Shown: one piece after another, positions 27,905-36,085 of the stretch
Numbering within the stretch: the stretch's first letter is position 1
Layout: every line of letters starts with the position of its first letter
Origin: Paraburkholderia franconis
Lineage (GTDB): Bacteria; Pseudomonadota; Gammaproteobacteria; Burkholderiales; Burkholderiaceae
DNA: 51,828 bases
Reading direction: 5' to 3'
Assembly: GCF_009362735.1 (NCBI RefSeq)
Contig: NZ_WHNP01000055.1
Coordinates: 1-51,828, forward strand
Program-made: the position numbers and the translations under genes
The notes under the pieces: model-generated
Seen by the model: the letters and a program-made list of their open reading frames with translations, nothing else
Database searches by the model: none
Told to the model about the DNA's origin: nothing

Positions 27905-28465
27905 ATGCCCATCGGCACTCAGCTACTTTTCTTCGACCAGGTTCAATGTATGTTCGCTTCCAGGCAGTTCAGCCCAACATTGCGAAAGTGGTGTGAAGGA
28001 GTGGGTGACGCTTCGATATTTCTGCTACCGGCATTTTTCTTGCTGTCGCTTGCGCTGCTCGGCGCTCTCAGTCTGCACGGCAGGGCGACTCACGCGATGG
28101 TGTCGACTGCGCTCGCGTTTTCCGCGTCGATGGTCATCGTGACAGGGATGCTGCTGGCCGCGAGCGAGCAGCTTCGGCGATCGCAGCTCTCCAATCTGCT
28201 GCACATGCCGTTACGCGGGCTGGAGTCGTCCATCCAGCACGCCGCGCACGCGTCCGTCGGAGAAGCTCAGGGATGCCAGGGAGCGTCGCCGGATTGCGCG
28301 CTGTGCGCAATGGGCGGCGGCGGCTTGCGCCTTGCCTGCGAGCACCGCGCCTGCTGCGGTGGCGAGACGGCATGCAAGGCGTCGTTATCGTCAAGGCAGA
28401 AGGACTTTATTCACATTTCTGTTCACAATGAACAGCGCACGTTCGACTCGCGGATTTCTCAATAA
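27905..28465 (+). CDS. Hypothetical small membrane protein with Cys-rich tail
   Basis: 186 residues, family not recognised. Two membrane helices at about 36-58 (ASIFLLPAFFLLSLALLGAL) and 64-86 (MVSTALAFSASMVIVTGMLL) are followed by a stretch with eight Cys in about 35 residues (CQGASPDCALCAMGGGG, then CEHRACCGGETAC), which could bind metal or form disulfides. The final 20 residues are AT-rich and may be a non-native extension. The start may be the Met at 27950. It is 123 bp upstream of an RcsB-like regulator on the same strand. I am only moderately sure it is expressed. Confidence 0.42.
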   Translation: MPIGTQLLFFDQVQCMFASRQFSPTLRKWCEGVGDASIFLLPAFFLLSLALLGALSLHGRATHAMVSTALAFSASMVIVTGMLLAASEQLRRSQLSNLLHMPLRGLESSIQHAAHASVGEAQGCQGASPDCALCAMGGGGLRLACEHRACCGGETACKASLSSRQKDFIHISVHNEQRTFDSRISQ

Positions 28466-28588
28466 AACCAGGCATGTCTTACAATGTAAAGGGCCGTATA
28501 CCCAACCCGCGGAGATTGTGATGAACCATGCTGTTCGTCTGTTCGATCTGTCGAGGCAAATACCAACGGCTCTTCATTCGGTGCGCTC

Positions 28589-29254
28589 ATGAGCGGCACG
28601 ACGCGTAACGTCCGAGTCGTGCTGGCAGACGACCACCCGATCGTCCTTTTGGCCATTTCCGACACGTTCGCCGACATACCGGGCTACACAGTAGCGGCAA
28701 AGGCCCACTCGGGCGCGGAACTCGTTCGCCTGCTCGAAAAAGAACCCGCCGATCTCATCATCACCGATCTCGTGATGCAGGGTGACGAGCAGGTCGAACT
28801 CGACGGGCTGCGTCTCATCAGCATGCTGCGGCGTGCGCATCCGGAGATTCCACTCGTCGTCTTTACGATGGTCACGAGCGGCGGCATGTTTCACGAGCTC
28901 TGCAAGATGGGCGTTGCCGCGATCGTGAGCAAGGAAGAGCCGACCTCCGAACTTGCGCAGATCTGCATGCGGGCTTTGGTCAGCAAGGAAACGGTCATTT
29001 CGCCGAAGATCCAGCAGCGTCTCGCGCGCGAAGGCGCGCGGACGAAAGACCTCGGCCGCGAGCAGAAGCTCTCGCCGCGTGAACTCGAAGTGGTGCGCCT
29101 CTTCGCGCAAGGTCTCTCCGTGACGGAGATCGCGCGCACATTGAGCCGCTCGGTGCCGACCGTCGCGACGCAGAAGCGCTCGGCCATGCGCAAGCTGCAC
29201 GTCGAGAACCACGCTGAGCTCGTCAAATACGCAACCGAGATGGGACTTGCCTGA
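28589..29254 (+). CDS. RcsB-like LuxR-family response regulator (copy 1)
   Basis: 221 residues. The receiver domain has the acidic pair ADDH, phospho-acceptor Asp60 in IITDLVMQ followed by the RcsB-class insertion (GDEQVELDG), and Lys in IVSKEE. The LuxR domain follows (LSPRELEVVRLFAQGLSVTEIARTLSRSVPTVATQKRSAMRKL). RcsB relatives receive phosphate from an HPt domain and control envelope or motility genes. The stop overlaps the ATG of a kinase-like gene (TGATG) that is cut short after about 39 codons, so its own kinase is lost. The C-terminal half closely resembles copy 3 at 32976. No clear ribosome site is seen. Confidence 0.88.
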   Translation: MSGTTRNVRVVLADDHPIVLLAISDTFADIPGYTVAAKAHSGAELVRLLEKEPADLIITDLVMQGDEQVELDGLRLISMLRRAHPEIPLVVFTMVTSGGMFHELCKMGVAAIVSKEEPTSELAQICMRALVSKETVISPKIQQRLAREGARTKDLGREQKLSPRELEVVRLFAQGLSVTEIARTLSRSVPTVATQKRSAMRKLHVENHAELVKYATEMGLA

Positions 29255-29372
29255 TGGAGCGTCTCTTTGCTTCAGGGCAGGATTCGCCCCTCGAGATGCT
29301 GCGGATGCTCGAGCGCAATCTCAAGCGCGAGCGTCGCATCTTTTCCATCGCCGTCGGACTGGCTGCCCTGAT
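29254..29372 (+). pseudogene. 5' stub of a sensor kinase, truncated by a deletion
   Basis: The ATG overlaps the stop of the response-regulator gene (TGATG), the usual coupling of a regulator-kinase pair. About 39 residues are plausible: MERLFASGQDSPLEMLRMLE, then NLKRERRIFSIAVGLAAL, a cytoplasmic helix entering a membrane helix. From about 29355 onward the plus-strand reading is only the antisense of the adhesin remnant. That it was a kinase is inferred from position and layout, not from any catalytic motif. Confidence 0.45.
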
Positions 29373-29649
29373 TGATGTTCATCGTGTTGCCGTTGGGCTG
29401 CGAGATCGTCGCCTGGCCGGCCGTGACCTGGCCGCCCGTCGGCAGGGCCTGCGCGTGGGCGACGTCGGGTTGCGTGACCAGCAGGGCGAGGGCGACTGCC
29501 GTCATCGTCGAGATGACACCGAGTTCTGCGCCGCCGGTTGCGGCTGTACTTTCGCCGGGCTGCTTGCCCTGGCTCATCACGTTTTCGGCAACTGCGACCA
29601 GCATGCCGAGACGCTTGCTGAAGACTCGGCGAAACCGATTCTTGTTCAT
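29272..29649 (-). pseudogene. 5' remnant of a two-partner-secretion adhesin (FhaB-like, ESPR signal)
   Basis: The minus strand opens with MNKNRFRRVFSKRLGMLVAV followed by AENVMSQGK, the extended signal peptide region (ESPR) of large TpsA/FhaB exoproteins. A hydrophobic core (VISTMTAVALALLVTQPDVAHA) and the first residues of the haemagglutination domain (GQATISQPNGNTMNINQGSQ) follow. After about 29365 the sequence stops matching the family and continues as the antisense of the kinase stub to a chance stop. Native proteins are thousands of residues long, so this is a broken end. AGGAAG upstream of the ATG shows the old translation start is intact. Confidence 0.8.
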
Positions 29650-30166
29650 GTGTGGAAGACTTCCTTGTAAATGAATGTACCGCCCCGACCTGGACGAGCG
29701 CGGACCGCATGAGGCGCTGGCAGATGTGTGACTGATGGGCGGCTCACACCTGTTACAAGCCCTTGATGATCAGGAATCCGATGCCTTGTGAGGCATGTGA
29801 GCAGCCCTGTACTTTTGGCAATCCACAGCGTCGCGACTTCGGAAAAGTTCTATTTCGAAGTGGCTGCGCAAGACAGAGCCGCTCTTACGAATCCCTGGCA
29901 CGGATGGTAGAGAGAGGGCCAGGCGGGCTATATAGAAGAAGTTCGAATTTGCATGCGCGGCGAAAGATGGCGTGTCGCTGGCCGCGGAGAAGGGGGCAAG
30001 GCAGGCGCCGCAAAGGATGCCGCCGCCTCATGTTGCGTTCTGTCATCGTCGCGGCAGAGAGCGGCCCTGCGTGCGACGTGTCAGTTCAGAAAAGGCGAGT
30101 GCCCCAACCCGAATGGCTGAGGCGCCGTGGAAAGAAGATCGAAGAGAGGGACTATCGACCGCCGGA
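29650..30166. other. Gene-free stretch
   Basis: Between the adhesin remnant and the next regulator I see no credible gene; plus-strand frames here are Arg-rich and have no family resemblance. A 6-bp inverted repeat (GTGTGA at 29726, TCACAC at 29744) lies in the former adhesin promoter, with spacing too wide for a CRP site. Confidence 0.6.
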
Positions 30167-30856
30167 TCACGCGAATTCGAGCATCTGATCCGTGCTCAAT
30201 CTGTCCAGCCACAGGCCGTGTCCAGCGGCAAAGCGATACATTTCGGACTCGCCGGAAAAGCCTAGCCGCTTGCATGCCGCCGCGCGTTGCGTGCTAATGG
30301 TATTGGGGCGACGGCGGAGCAGGCGAGCCGTCTCGCAGACGGTCAACCCGCACAGCATCAGTCCCGCGACCTCCATCTGCCGCCGTGTGAGTCCGGCGAA
30401 GCGCCGCAGTTGAGGTAACGCGTCGAACTGTTCCAACGCGGCGTGCGTGATCGGAGAAAAATAACGCTGTCCCGACGCAATGCGCCGCACGGCGGCCACG
30501 ACCTCGGACATCTCTTCACGCTTGCTGACGATGCCCGCAATTCCGCGCTTGACCAGACTTCCGACCAGGAATGGATCTTCAAACTCGCTATACACGAGCA
30601 CAGGTAGCTCCGGGTGCTCGCTCGAAATGGACGCAAGAAAACGCCATCCACTGAGCGCGCGTTCGTCAGGCATCGAGTAGTCCGTTATCAACACGTCGCA
30701 AGCGGAATTATTCAACAACGCCATCAATTGCGAGGAATTGCTCACTTCGCCGATCACGTTAACGTCGGCATTTTCCAGCGCTTTGCGAAGTCCGTATAGT
30801 ACGAGCGGATGATCGTCAGCGATCGCAACTCTGATGCATTTATCTTTCACATTCAT
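30167..30856 (-). CDS. LuxR-family response regulator (copy 2)
   Basis: 229 residues from MNVKDKCIRVAIADDHP. The receiver domain has phospho-acceptor Asp59 in LITDYSMPDERALSGW and Lys in IVSKREE; the helix-turn-helix is LTRRQMEVAGLMLCGLTVCETARLLRRRPNTISTQ. It is a more distant relative of the two RcsB-like copies in this region. A TTG 33 bp upstream could extend it by 11 residues. There is no kinase beside it; on the same strand the EAL gene ends about 350 bp upstream. The gap 30857-31202 shows no credible gene. Confidence 0.87.
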   Translation of the reverse strand: MNVKDKCIRVAIADDHPLVLYGLRKALENADVNVIGEVSNSSQLMALLNNSACDVLITDYSMPDERALSGWRFLASISSEHPELPVLVYSEFEDPFLVGSLVKRGIAGIVSKREEMSEVVAAVRRIASGQRYFSPITHAALEQFDALPQLRRFAGLTRRQMEVAGLMLCGLTVCETARLLRRRPNTISTQRAAACKRLGFSGESEMYRFAAGHGLWLDRLSTDQMLEFA

Positions 30857-31202
30857 CCTTCGAAAAGCCAATTGATGCTGCTTTTCCAATTCGGTGGCTT
30901 GTCAGCAATATCGGCCGCCGTCTCCGTCTGTTGATATCGCAATGGCTTGCGTGCGGCAACGGAGATGCCATCCCGATCATATCGAGGCCGACAATCCGGT
31001 TTAGATCGTCCATTGTTCCAACGTCGGATTTTCTACGCTGTCGGCAACAGAAGTTGATTGAGATACTGCCTTTCATGATCTGTTTCAAACAATAACCGAC
31101 TTCGAATGAGCCGACATATAGAAAGGCGTCGAAAGTAAATGGCAAGTGTATGTTATTCGATATCCTGATGAGCTGGCATCGTTAGCTTCCGATCGGGCGC
31201 AA

Positions 31203-32009
31203 CTATTGTCTGCGCGACAGAAAGTCCATCAACGCCTGTTGGGGGAGCGCTCGCGAAATGGCAAAGCCTTGCACGAAGTCGCAACCCGCCGTACTCACTC
31301 GTTCGATGTCGGCAGCCGTTTCAACACCCTCTGCCGTAATGTGCAACCCAAGGCGCTTGCCGAGCAGTACACAAGCGTCCAGCGCTGCGCGAGTTCTCGT
31401 GTCGTTTTCCGCATGTTGCACGAAAGCGCGGTCGATCTTCAGTTCGGTGAAATGGCACTGCATGAGGCGAAGCAATGAACTGTGCCCGATGCCGAAGTCA
31501 TCGATCGCGATTCCAAAGCCGTAGGTTCTCAATTCTTCAGTCGCGTCAGGCAGCGCGGCATTGTCGTCGGCTGAGCCCGTTTCGACGATTTCAAGCACGA
31601 TGTGCTCTGGCGCCGCGCCGCTTTCGCGCACCATCCGCAGCAGATGCTCGCGTGCAGTGCGCTCTCCCAACATGCTGGCCGGAACGTTGATCGAAACGAT
31701 AAGCGGATAACCTGTTGCTGCCCAGTCGCGTTGCGCGGCAAGCGCTTGCGACAGAATCGAATACGTCAGCTTCTGGAGTGCAGTGGGCGTAGCGCCTTCC
31801 AGTAATCCCGCTGCGGACGAAGCGCCGTGAACCGGGTCCATCACGCGCGCAAGTGCCTCCACGCCGGTAATTTTGCCCGTCGCAAGCTCGAACTTCGGTT
31901 GATACCACGCCGATATGGACGGCAAGTCGTTCTCTGTCAGCGACTCATTGGCGTGTGCGTGCGGGTCGGTCCGATAGGGTTCGCGGAATACTTCGGCTTG
32001 CCCGTGCAT
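31203..32009 (-). CDS. EAL-domain cyclic-di-GMP phosphodiesterase
   Basis: 268 residues, a stand-alone EAL domain after about 30 N-terminal residues. The catalytic set is visible: GVEALAR (EAL with the following Arg), INVPASML (Asn), VLEIVETG (Glu), IDDFGIGHSSL (metal-binding Asp pair), ELKIDRAFV (Lys/Asp) and TAEGVET (general-base region). It should be an active hydrolase of c-di-GMP, lowering biofilm and adhesin traits. Its ATG overlaps the stop of the transposase-like gene upstream (TAATG), and AGGGA is just before the ATG, so the pair is translationally coupled. Confidence 0.88.
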   Translation of the reverse strand: MHGQAEVFREPYRTDPHAHANESLTENDLPSISAWYQPKFELATGKITGVEALARVMDPVHGASSAAGLLEGATPTALQKLTYSILSQALAAQRDWAATGYPLIVSINVPASMLGERTAREHLLRMVRESGAAPEHIVLEIVETGSADDNAALPDATEELRTYGFGIAIDDFGIGHSSLLRLMQCHFTELKIDRAFVQHAENDTRTRAALDACVLLGKRLGLHITAEGVETAADIERVSTAGCDFVQGFAISRALPQQALMDFLSRRQ

Positions 32010-32386
32010 TACATCCCTCGTACGGCTTCCAGCGACTGTCCGTGCTGTCGCGCGGAAGGTGCCTGCTCCCGCAAGCGCGACCGGGCTTTGATTGACTGAA
32101 GCATCGTTTCGGCAGATTCGCCGAACAGTTGCGGAAGCGCTTCAGCCAGCAAACCCTTCTGCGACCAGATCTTGAAGCGGCGATGACATGTGCGAAAGTC
32201 GGGCGTGCGTGTCGGCAGTGCTGACCAGGGCGCGCCATTCGAGATGACCCACAGCACGCATTCGAACACGTCCCGATTGCGATAGCCGGGGCGGCCACGC
32301 GTTTCCACCTTCGGCTCGCGCTCAAAGATCTGACTCACGCGGGTCCACTGCTCGTCTGTCAACACAGATTCGAATTTCACGTTCAT
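32009..32386 (-). CDS. Transposase-derived small protein (IS5/DUF4096 N-terminal domain only)
   Basis: 125 residues. The sequence LTDEQWTRVSQIFEREP, then GRPGYRNRDVFECVLWVISNGAPWSALPT and CHRRFKIWSQKGLLAEALPQLF, is the helical DNA-binding domain (DUF4096) that opens IS5-type transposases. No DDE catalytic domain follows; the protein ends in a basic, Gln-rich tail. GGAGAG 6 bp before the ATG at 32386 and the TAATG junction to the EAL gene suggest a kept, expressed gene, not a decayed IS. A DNA-binding regulator role is inference. Confidence 0.75.
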   Translation of the reverse strand: MNVKFESVLTDEQWTRVSQIFEREPKVETRGRPGYRNRDVFECVLWVISNGAPWSALPTRTPDFRTCHRRFKIWSQKGLLAEALPQLFGESAETMLQSIKARSRLREQAPSARQHGQSLEAVRGM

Positions 32387-32542
32387 ATCGCTCTCCAGGA
32401 ATACTTCCAACGATACGAACGTGAGCAGGATGCTTCCATCGAACAACTTCGAATTTCGACAAGTTGATCTGTGTTACAAGGCTCAACGCAAACCAGACGA
32501 ACGAATATCTAATAGATAGAAATCCGTCTATTGTTTAGGCGC

Positions 32543-32571
32543 AAAAAAAGGCGCACCGGGTGAGGTGCGCC
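32543..32571 (-). terminator. Intrinsic terminator on the minus strand
   Basis: Reading the minus strand, GGCGCACC (32571-32564), a 6-nt loop and GGTGCGCC (32557-32550) are followed by seven T residues (32549-32543). It ends a transcript coming from the right, matching the 53-residue ORF at 32602-32763. Confidence 0.85.
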
Positions 32572-32601
32572 GAAATCGGAGAGAAAAAGACATACGCGGT
32601 C

Positions 32602-32763
32602 TCAAACCACGTTCATCCAGAATGCCGGTGGCGACCACTCAATGCAATCGAAGAAATTCGAAAATGTGGTTTTGGCGGCGCACTTGCCGGGAAAGTAGTG
32701 CTTGCTGTCCACGTTTCCCCGTATGGACGACGAAGCGGTCTTGAGCGGCATGGTCCGTTTCAT
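32602..32763 (-). CDS. Candidate 53-residue protein with C-terminal Cys and aromatic residues
   Basis: An ATG at 32763 opens 53 codons ending 30 bp before a strong minus-strand terminator. The protein runs MKRTMPLKTASSSIRGNVDS and then a Cys/aromatic half with HYFPGKC, FSNFFDC and WSPPAFWMNVV. About 70% of third positions are G or C, as in real genes of this replicon and unlike the AT-richer DNA around it. An 18-codon ORF (32760-32816) ends in an ATGA overlap with this start and might be a leader; the 53-codon frame is also open upstream of the ATG without another good start. No ribosome site is clear and no family is recognised. A short secreted or modified peptide is possible but unproven. 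Confidence 0.42.
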   Translation of the reverse strand: MKRTMPLKTASSSIRGNVDSKHYFPGKCAAKTTFSNFFDCIEWSPPAFWMNVV

Positions 32764-32975
32764 TTCACGCAACGGCTCGGGTCTTTCAGCATTGGGAATT
32801 GTTTGATATACGCCATTGTCTGATCTTACATATCGTTCACGACCGGTGTGAGTCAGAGCGCCGTGACGTTGCGAGCGGCTGCGCTATGAACGGGTTAAGC
32901 GTCGTTTTGGCGTCGTACGAATCCGCGCCATGTTAAGCGTCCTTCGCAAGATCACTTCGATAGCTCTGAAAAATT

Positions 32976-33638
32976 ATGGCGAATTTAGAGGACTGCGTGA
33001 ACGTCGCTGTCGCAGACGATCACCCCATTGTCGTCCTGGCGATTTGCGACGCGTTGGCTGCCGTGCCGTCTCTCAACGTGGTGGCGACAGCGGGTACGGG
33101 CACCGAGTTGCTGCGCGTTACGGAGTCTGGCGCCGTCCAGCTGATCGTGACGGACCTTGTCATGCATTCGAAAGACCCGGATGACGACGGCCTCAAGCTC
33201 GTTCAGCGTTTGCGCCAGCAACGGCCGGAAGTGCGGATCGTCGTCTTCACGATGACGACGAACAGAGGCGTTCTCCATCAGTTGTGTCGCATCGGCGTGG
33301 CGGCCATTGTCGGCAAGGACGAGGACGTCAGCGTGCTGGGCAGGATCTGCATGCGCGCGCTCGCCGAGAAAGAAACAATACTTTCTTCGACCATCATGCG
33401 CAGTCTTTCTATGGCGGGGAAAACCCAAAGAGATTTGCGGCGTGCACAACCTTTGTCTCCGCGCGAAACAGAGGTCGTCCGGCTGATTGCGAACGGGATG
33501 TCGCTGACGGAGATCGCGCGGAAGCTGAATCGTTCGAAAGCGACCGTTGCAACGCAAAAGTACTCGGCCATGCGGAAACTCCACTTCGATAACGGGGCGG
33601 ACCTGGTCCGCTTCGCATCCGAATTCGGCCTTTCATGA
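32976..33638 (+). CDS. RcsB-like LuxR-family response regulator (copy 3)
   Basis: 220 residues. The receiver domain has ADDHPIVVLAICDAL, phospho-acceptor Asp60 in IVTDLVMH with the RcsB-class insertion (SKDPDDDG) and Lys in IVGKDED. The LuxR domain is LSPRETEVVRLIANGMSLTEIARKLNRSKATVATQKYSAMRKL. It is a clear paralogue of copy 1 (28589), sharing nearly all helix-turn-helix residues. No kinase is adjacent. It may be served by a distant HPt-containing kinase; this is inference. Confidence 0.88.
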   Translation: MANLEDCVNVAVADDHPIVVLAICDALAAVPSLNVVATAGTGTELLRVTESGAVQLIVTDLVMHSKDPDDDGLKLVQRLRQQRPEVRIVVFTMTTNRGVLHQLCRIGVAAIVGKDEDVSVLGRICMRALAEKETILSSTIMRSLSMAGKTQRDLRRAQPLSPRETEVVRLIANGMSLTEIARKLNRSKATVATQKYSAMRKLHFDNGADLVRFASEFGLS

Positions 33639-33675
33639 CCCTTGCTCGCTGCCTCACGTCAGGCTATTTATCTTC

Positions 33676-33710
33676 TTGACGGATTGTATGACAGGAATAT
33701 AATCCGTCAA
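33676..33710. promoter_or_regulatory. 10-bp inverted repeat enclosing a GntR-like half-operator
   Basis: TTGACGGATT and AATCCGTCAA are exact complements 15 bp apart, 80 bp before the first importer gene. The first arm overlaps ATTGTATGACAGG (33683-33695), which keeps ATTGT and GACA of the palindrome found at 42025. This is probably the control region of the catabolic operon. Confidence 0.45.
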
Positions 33711-33789
33711 TAAGCGGACGGTTTACCTTCTGAGAATCTGAAAAGAAGGCGGGCCAGTCGAAGAACGCCAACATGACGGAGACAGCACC

Positions 33790-35214
33790 ATGCAGATGGA
33801 TGTCAACATCGGAGCGCGTCTGGACAGACTTCCTCTGTCCGGCTTCCATTGGCGTCTGCTGGGCCTGATCGCGGCCGGCATGTACTTCGATTCGTTCGAC
33901 ATCTACATCGCCGGCACGGTCCTTGCGGCGATGGTCCATAGCGGCGAATCCACGCTGAGCCTCAACGCGACATTCGTATCCGTCACGTTTATCGGCATGA
34001 TGACGGGCGCGTGGCTCTCCGGGCTGCTCGGCGATCGTTTTGGCCGCCGCTTCTGCTATCAGTTCAATCTCGGCATCTACGGCTTCGCGTCGATTGCGGC
34101 GGCGCTCGCGCCGTCTATCCACTGGCTGATCTTCTTCCGTCTCGTGATGGGCGTCGGCATGGGCGCGGAAATCGTCGTCGGATACGGGACCCTCAGCGAG
34201 TTCATTCCCGCCGACTGGCGCGGCCGCTTCGGCACCATCCTCAATCTGATCATCAATACGTCGCTGTTTCTGTCGACGTTTCTCGGCTGGCTGATCGTGC
34301 CGCACTACGGCTGGCGATGGATGTTCGCGATCGCGGGATGCGGCGCGCTGGTCGTCTGGTTCCTGCGCAAGTCGATGCCGGAATCGCCGCGCTGGCTCGC
34401 ATCGCGCGGACGCGCCGACGAAGCGCGGCAGATCGTCGAGCGCATCGAGACGGCGTGCGGCAACACCGTGAGCCGCACGGCGAGCGTCACTAAGTCAGTC
34501 ACGGAGTCATCGACGCGCGAGTTCTATTCCAGCGAAACCAGCGAAGCCGGCCGTCTCGGCGATCTGTTCTCGCGCCGTCTGTTGACGCGCACCATCACGG
34601 CCATCACGGCCCTCGTCGCGCTGTTCACGGTCAATTACGCGTTCGTCAGCTGGATACCGACGTTCCTCGTCAAGCAGGGGCACAGCGTGTCGAACTCGCT
34701 CGGCATTACGGCGCTGATGTTCGCGGGCGGTCCTGTCGGCTCGCTGATCGCATTTGCACTCGCCGAGCACCTTGGGCGAAAGTGGGGCATCGTATTGTTT
34801 TCGCTCGTCTGCGTGGGCTTCGGCATTGCCTATCCGTTTGCGCAGTCGGCGGTGGCGATCACGGCGCTCGGCTTTGCAATCACGTGCTGCATCTATGTGC
34901 TGTCGTCGTTCAGCGTCGCAACGTATGTGCCCGAGCTGTTCCCGACGGAACTGCGGCTGCGCGGCTCGGGGCTTGCGAACACGGCGGGCCGCGCCGTCAG
35001 CATCGTCGTGCCGTATGCGGTGGCGAGCGCGTTCATGCGCTTCGGCATCGCGGGCGTGCTGACGCTGATCGTCGGCACGCTGCTGGTTCAGGCGTTGATC
35101 GTCGGCGTGCTCGGCGCGGAAACGAAGCAGCGCTCGCTCGAAGCGATCGCCGCCGATGCCGGTGTCATGAGCGCGGAAGCACAGGAGGGACGCGCGGCGG
35201 CTGCAATGGAGTGA
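33790..35214 (+). CDS. MFS transporter (organic-acid/aromatic-acid type)
   Basis: 474 residues with 12 expected membrane helices. Family signs are GMYFDSFDIYIAGTVLAAM in helix 1, the loop motif GLLGDRFGRRF, PESPRWLASRGRADEA after helix 6 and YVPELFPTELRLRGSGLANTAGR late in the protein. These place it with the proton-driven sugar/metabolite and aromatic-acid carriers. It is the first gene of the catabolic island and presumably imports its substrate. GGAG 7 bp before the ATG. Confidence 0.85.
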   Translation: MQMDVNIGARLDRLPLSGFHWRLLGLIAAGMYFDSFDIYIAGTVLAAMVHSGESTLSLNATFVSVTFIGMMTGAWLSGLLGDRFGRRFCYQFNLGIYGFASIAAALAPSIHWLIFFRLVMGVGMGAEIVVGYGTLSEFIPADWRGRFGTILNLIINTSLFLSTFLGWLIVPHYGWRWMFAIAGCGALVVWFLRKSMPESPRWLASRGRADEARQIVERIETACGNTVSRTASVTKSVTESSTREFYSSETSEAGRLGDLFSRRLLTRTITAITALVALFTVNYAFVSWIPTFLVKQGHSVSNSLGITALMFAGGPVGSLIAFALAEHLGRKWGIVLFSLVCVGFGIAYPFAQSAVAITALGFAITCCIYVLSSFSVATYVPELFPTELRLRGSGLANTAGRAVSIVVPYAVASAFMRFGIAGVLTLIVGTLLVQALIVGVLGAETKQRSLEAIAADAGVMSAEAQEGRAAAAME

Positions 35215-35268
35215 ATGGCCGCGCGCGCATTTGCACACGATCACCACATGAAAAAGGACACTTGAGAC

Positions 35269-36069
35269 ATGTCATCGCCCGCTGAGAACTACCGGATCTA
35301 CGCAGTCAAGTACGCGCATTTCGAGCGCCGCTCTGGCGACAACTTCATCGGCGGCGATTCTCACGATGTGCCGATGCCGCTCGATTACTTCGTGTGGGCC
35401 GTGGTGGGCGAGTCGCGCACGTTCATCGTCGACACAGGCTTCGATCAGGCGATGGCTGACAAGCGCGGCCGCACGATCACCAACACGGTCGAGAGCGGGC
35501 TCAAGCAGATCGGCATTCGCGCGGATGCGGTCGAAGACGTGATCATCACGCACATGCACTACGACCACGCGGGCAACCACTCGCTGTTTCCGCGCGCGCG
35601 TTATCACGTTCAGGACCGCGAGATGGCGTATTGCACGGGCCGCTGCATGTGTCATCACGCGCTGAGCCATCCGTTCGAACCGGAGGACGTGAAGTCGATG
35701 GTCGGCCGTCTGTTCGAAGGACGCGTGCAGTTTCATGAAGGCGCATCGGAGATCGCGCCGGGATTGAGCGTGCATTGGGTCGGCGGTCATACGAACGGCC
35801 TGCAGATCGTGCGCGTGCATACGCAGCGCGGTTGGGTCGTGCTCGCATCCGATGCGTCGCATTTCTACGCGAACATGCAGGAGCATCGGCCGTTTCCTGT
35901 CGTCTACAACGTCGGCGACATGCTGCAAGGCTATGAAACCGCGCATCGGCTGGCGAGTTCGCCGAATCACGTGATTCCCGGTCACGATCCCGCCGTGCTG
36001 ACGCGCTATCCGTCGCACGATCGCGAGACGGAAGGCTGGATCGTGCGGCTCGACGCTGAATCGCGCTAG
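35269..36069 (+). CDS. Metallo-beta-lactamase-fold hydrolase, N-acyl-homoserine-lactonase family
   Basis: 266 residues. The zinc-binding HMHYDHAGN motif is complete, followed by the third His region (GGHTNGLQIV), the bridging Asp in LASDASHFY and a late His in VIPGHDPAV. This is the AttM/AiiB-like lactonase subgroup. In a catabolic operon the natural substrate is more likely a lactone or ester intermediate than a quorum-sensing signal, but quorum quenching cannot be excluded. AAGGA precedes the ATG; the next gene follows after 16 bp. Confidence 0.82.
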   Translation: MSSPAENYRIYAVKYAHFERRSGDNFIGGDSHDVPMPLDYFVWAVVGESRTFIVDTGFDQAMADKRGRTITNTVESGLKQIGIRADAVEDVIITHMHYDHAGNHSLFPRARYHVQDREMAYCTGRCMCHHALSHPFEPEDVKSMVGRLFEGRVQFHEGASEIAPGLSVHWVGGHTNGLQIVRVHTQRGWVVLASDASHFYANMQEHRPFPVVYNVGDMLQGYETAHRLASSPNHVIPGHDPAVLTRYPSHDRETEGWIVRLDAESR

Positions 36070-36085
36070 CAAGAGAGAGGCGCAC

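Noticed and set aside
29726..29749. GTGTGA...TCACAC as a CRP site upstream of the adhesin remnant
   Set aside because: The half-sites are 12 bp apart; CRP needs 6 bp between TGTGA and TCACA.
29763..30188. Plus-strand 141-residue ORF after the adhesin remnant
   Set aside because: Arg-rich, runs into the 3' end of the convergent regulator gene, no motif; treated as non-coding.
32560..32823. Plus-strand 87-residue ORF over the small minus-strand ORF
   Set aside because: It starts inside the terminator hairpin and its codon bias is that of an antisense frame.
35269..36069. Quorum-quenching lactonase as the main role
   Set aside because: The family name suggests it, but no luxI/luxR is nearby and the gene is embedded in a catabolic operon; kept only as an alternative.
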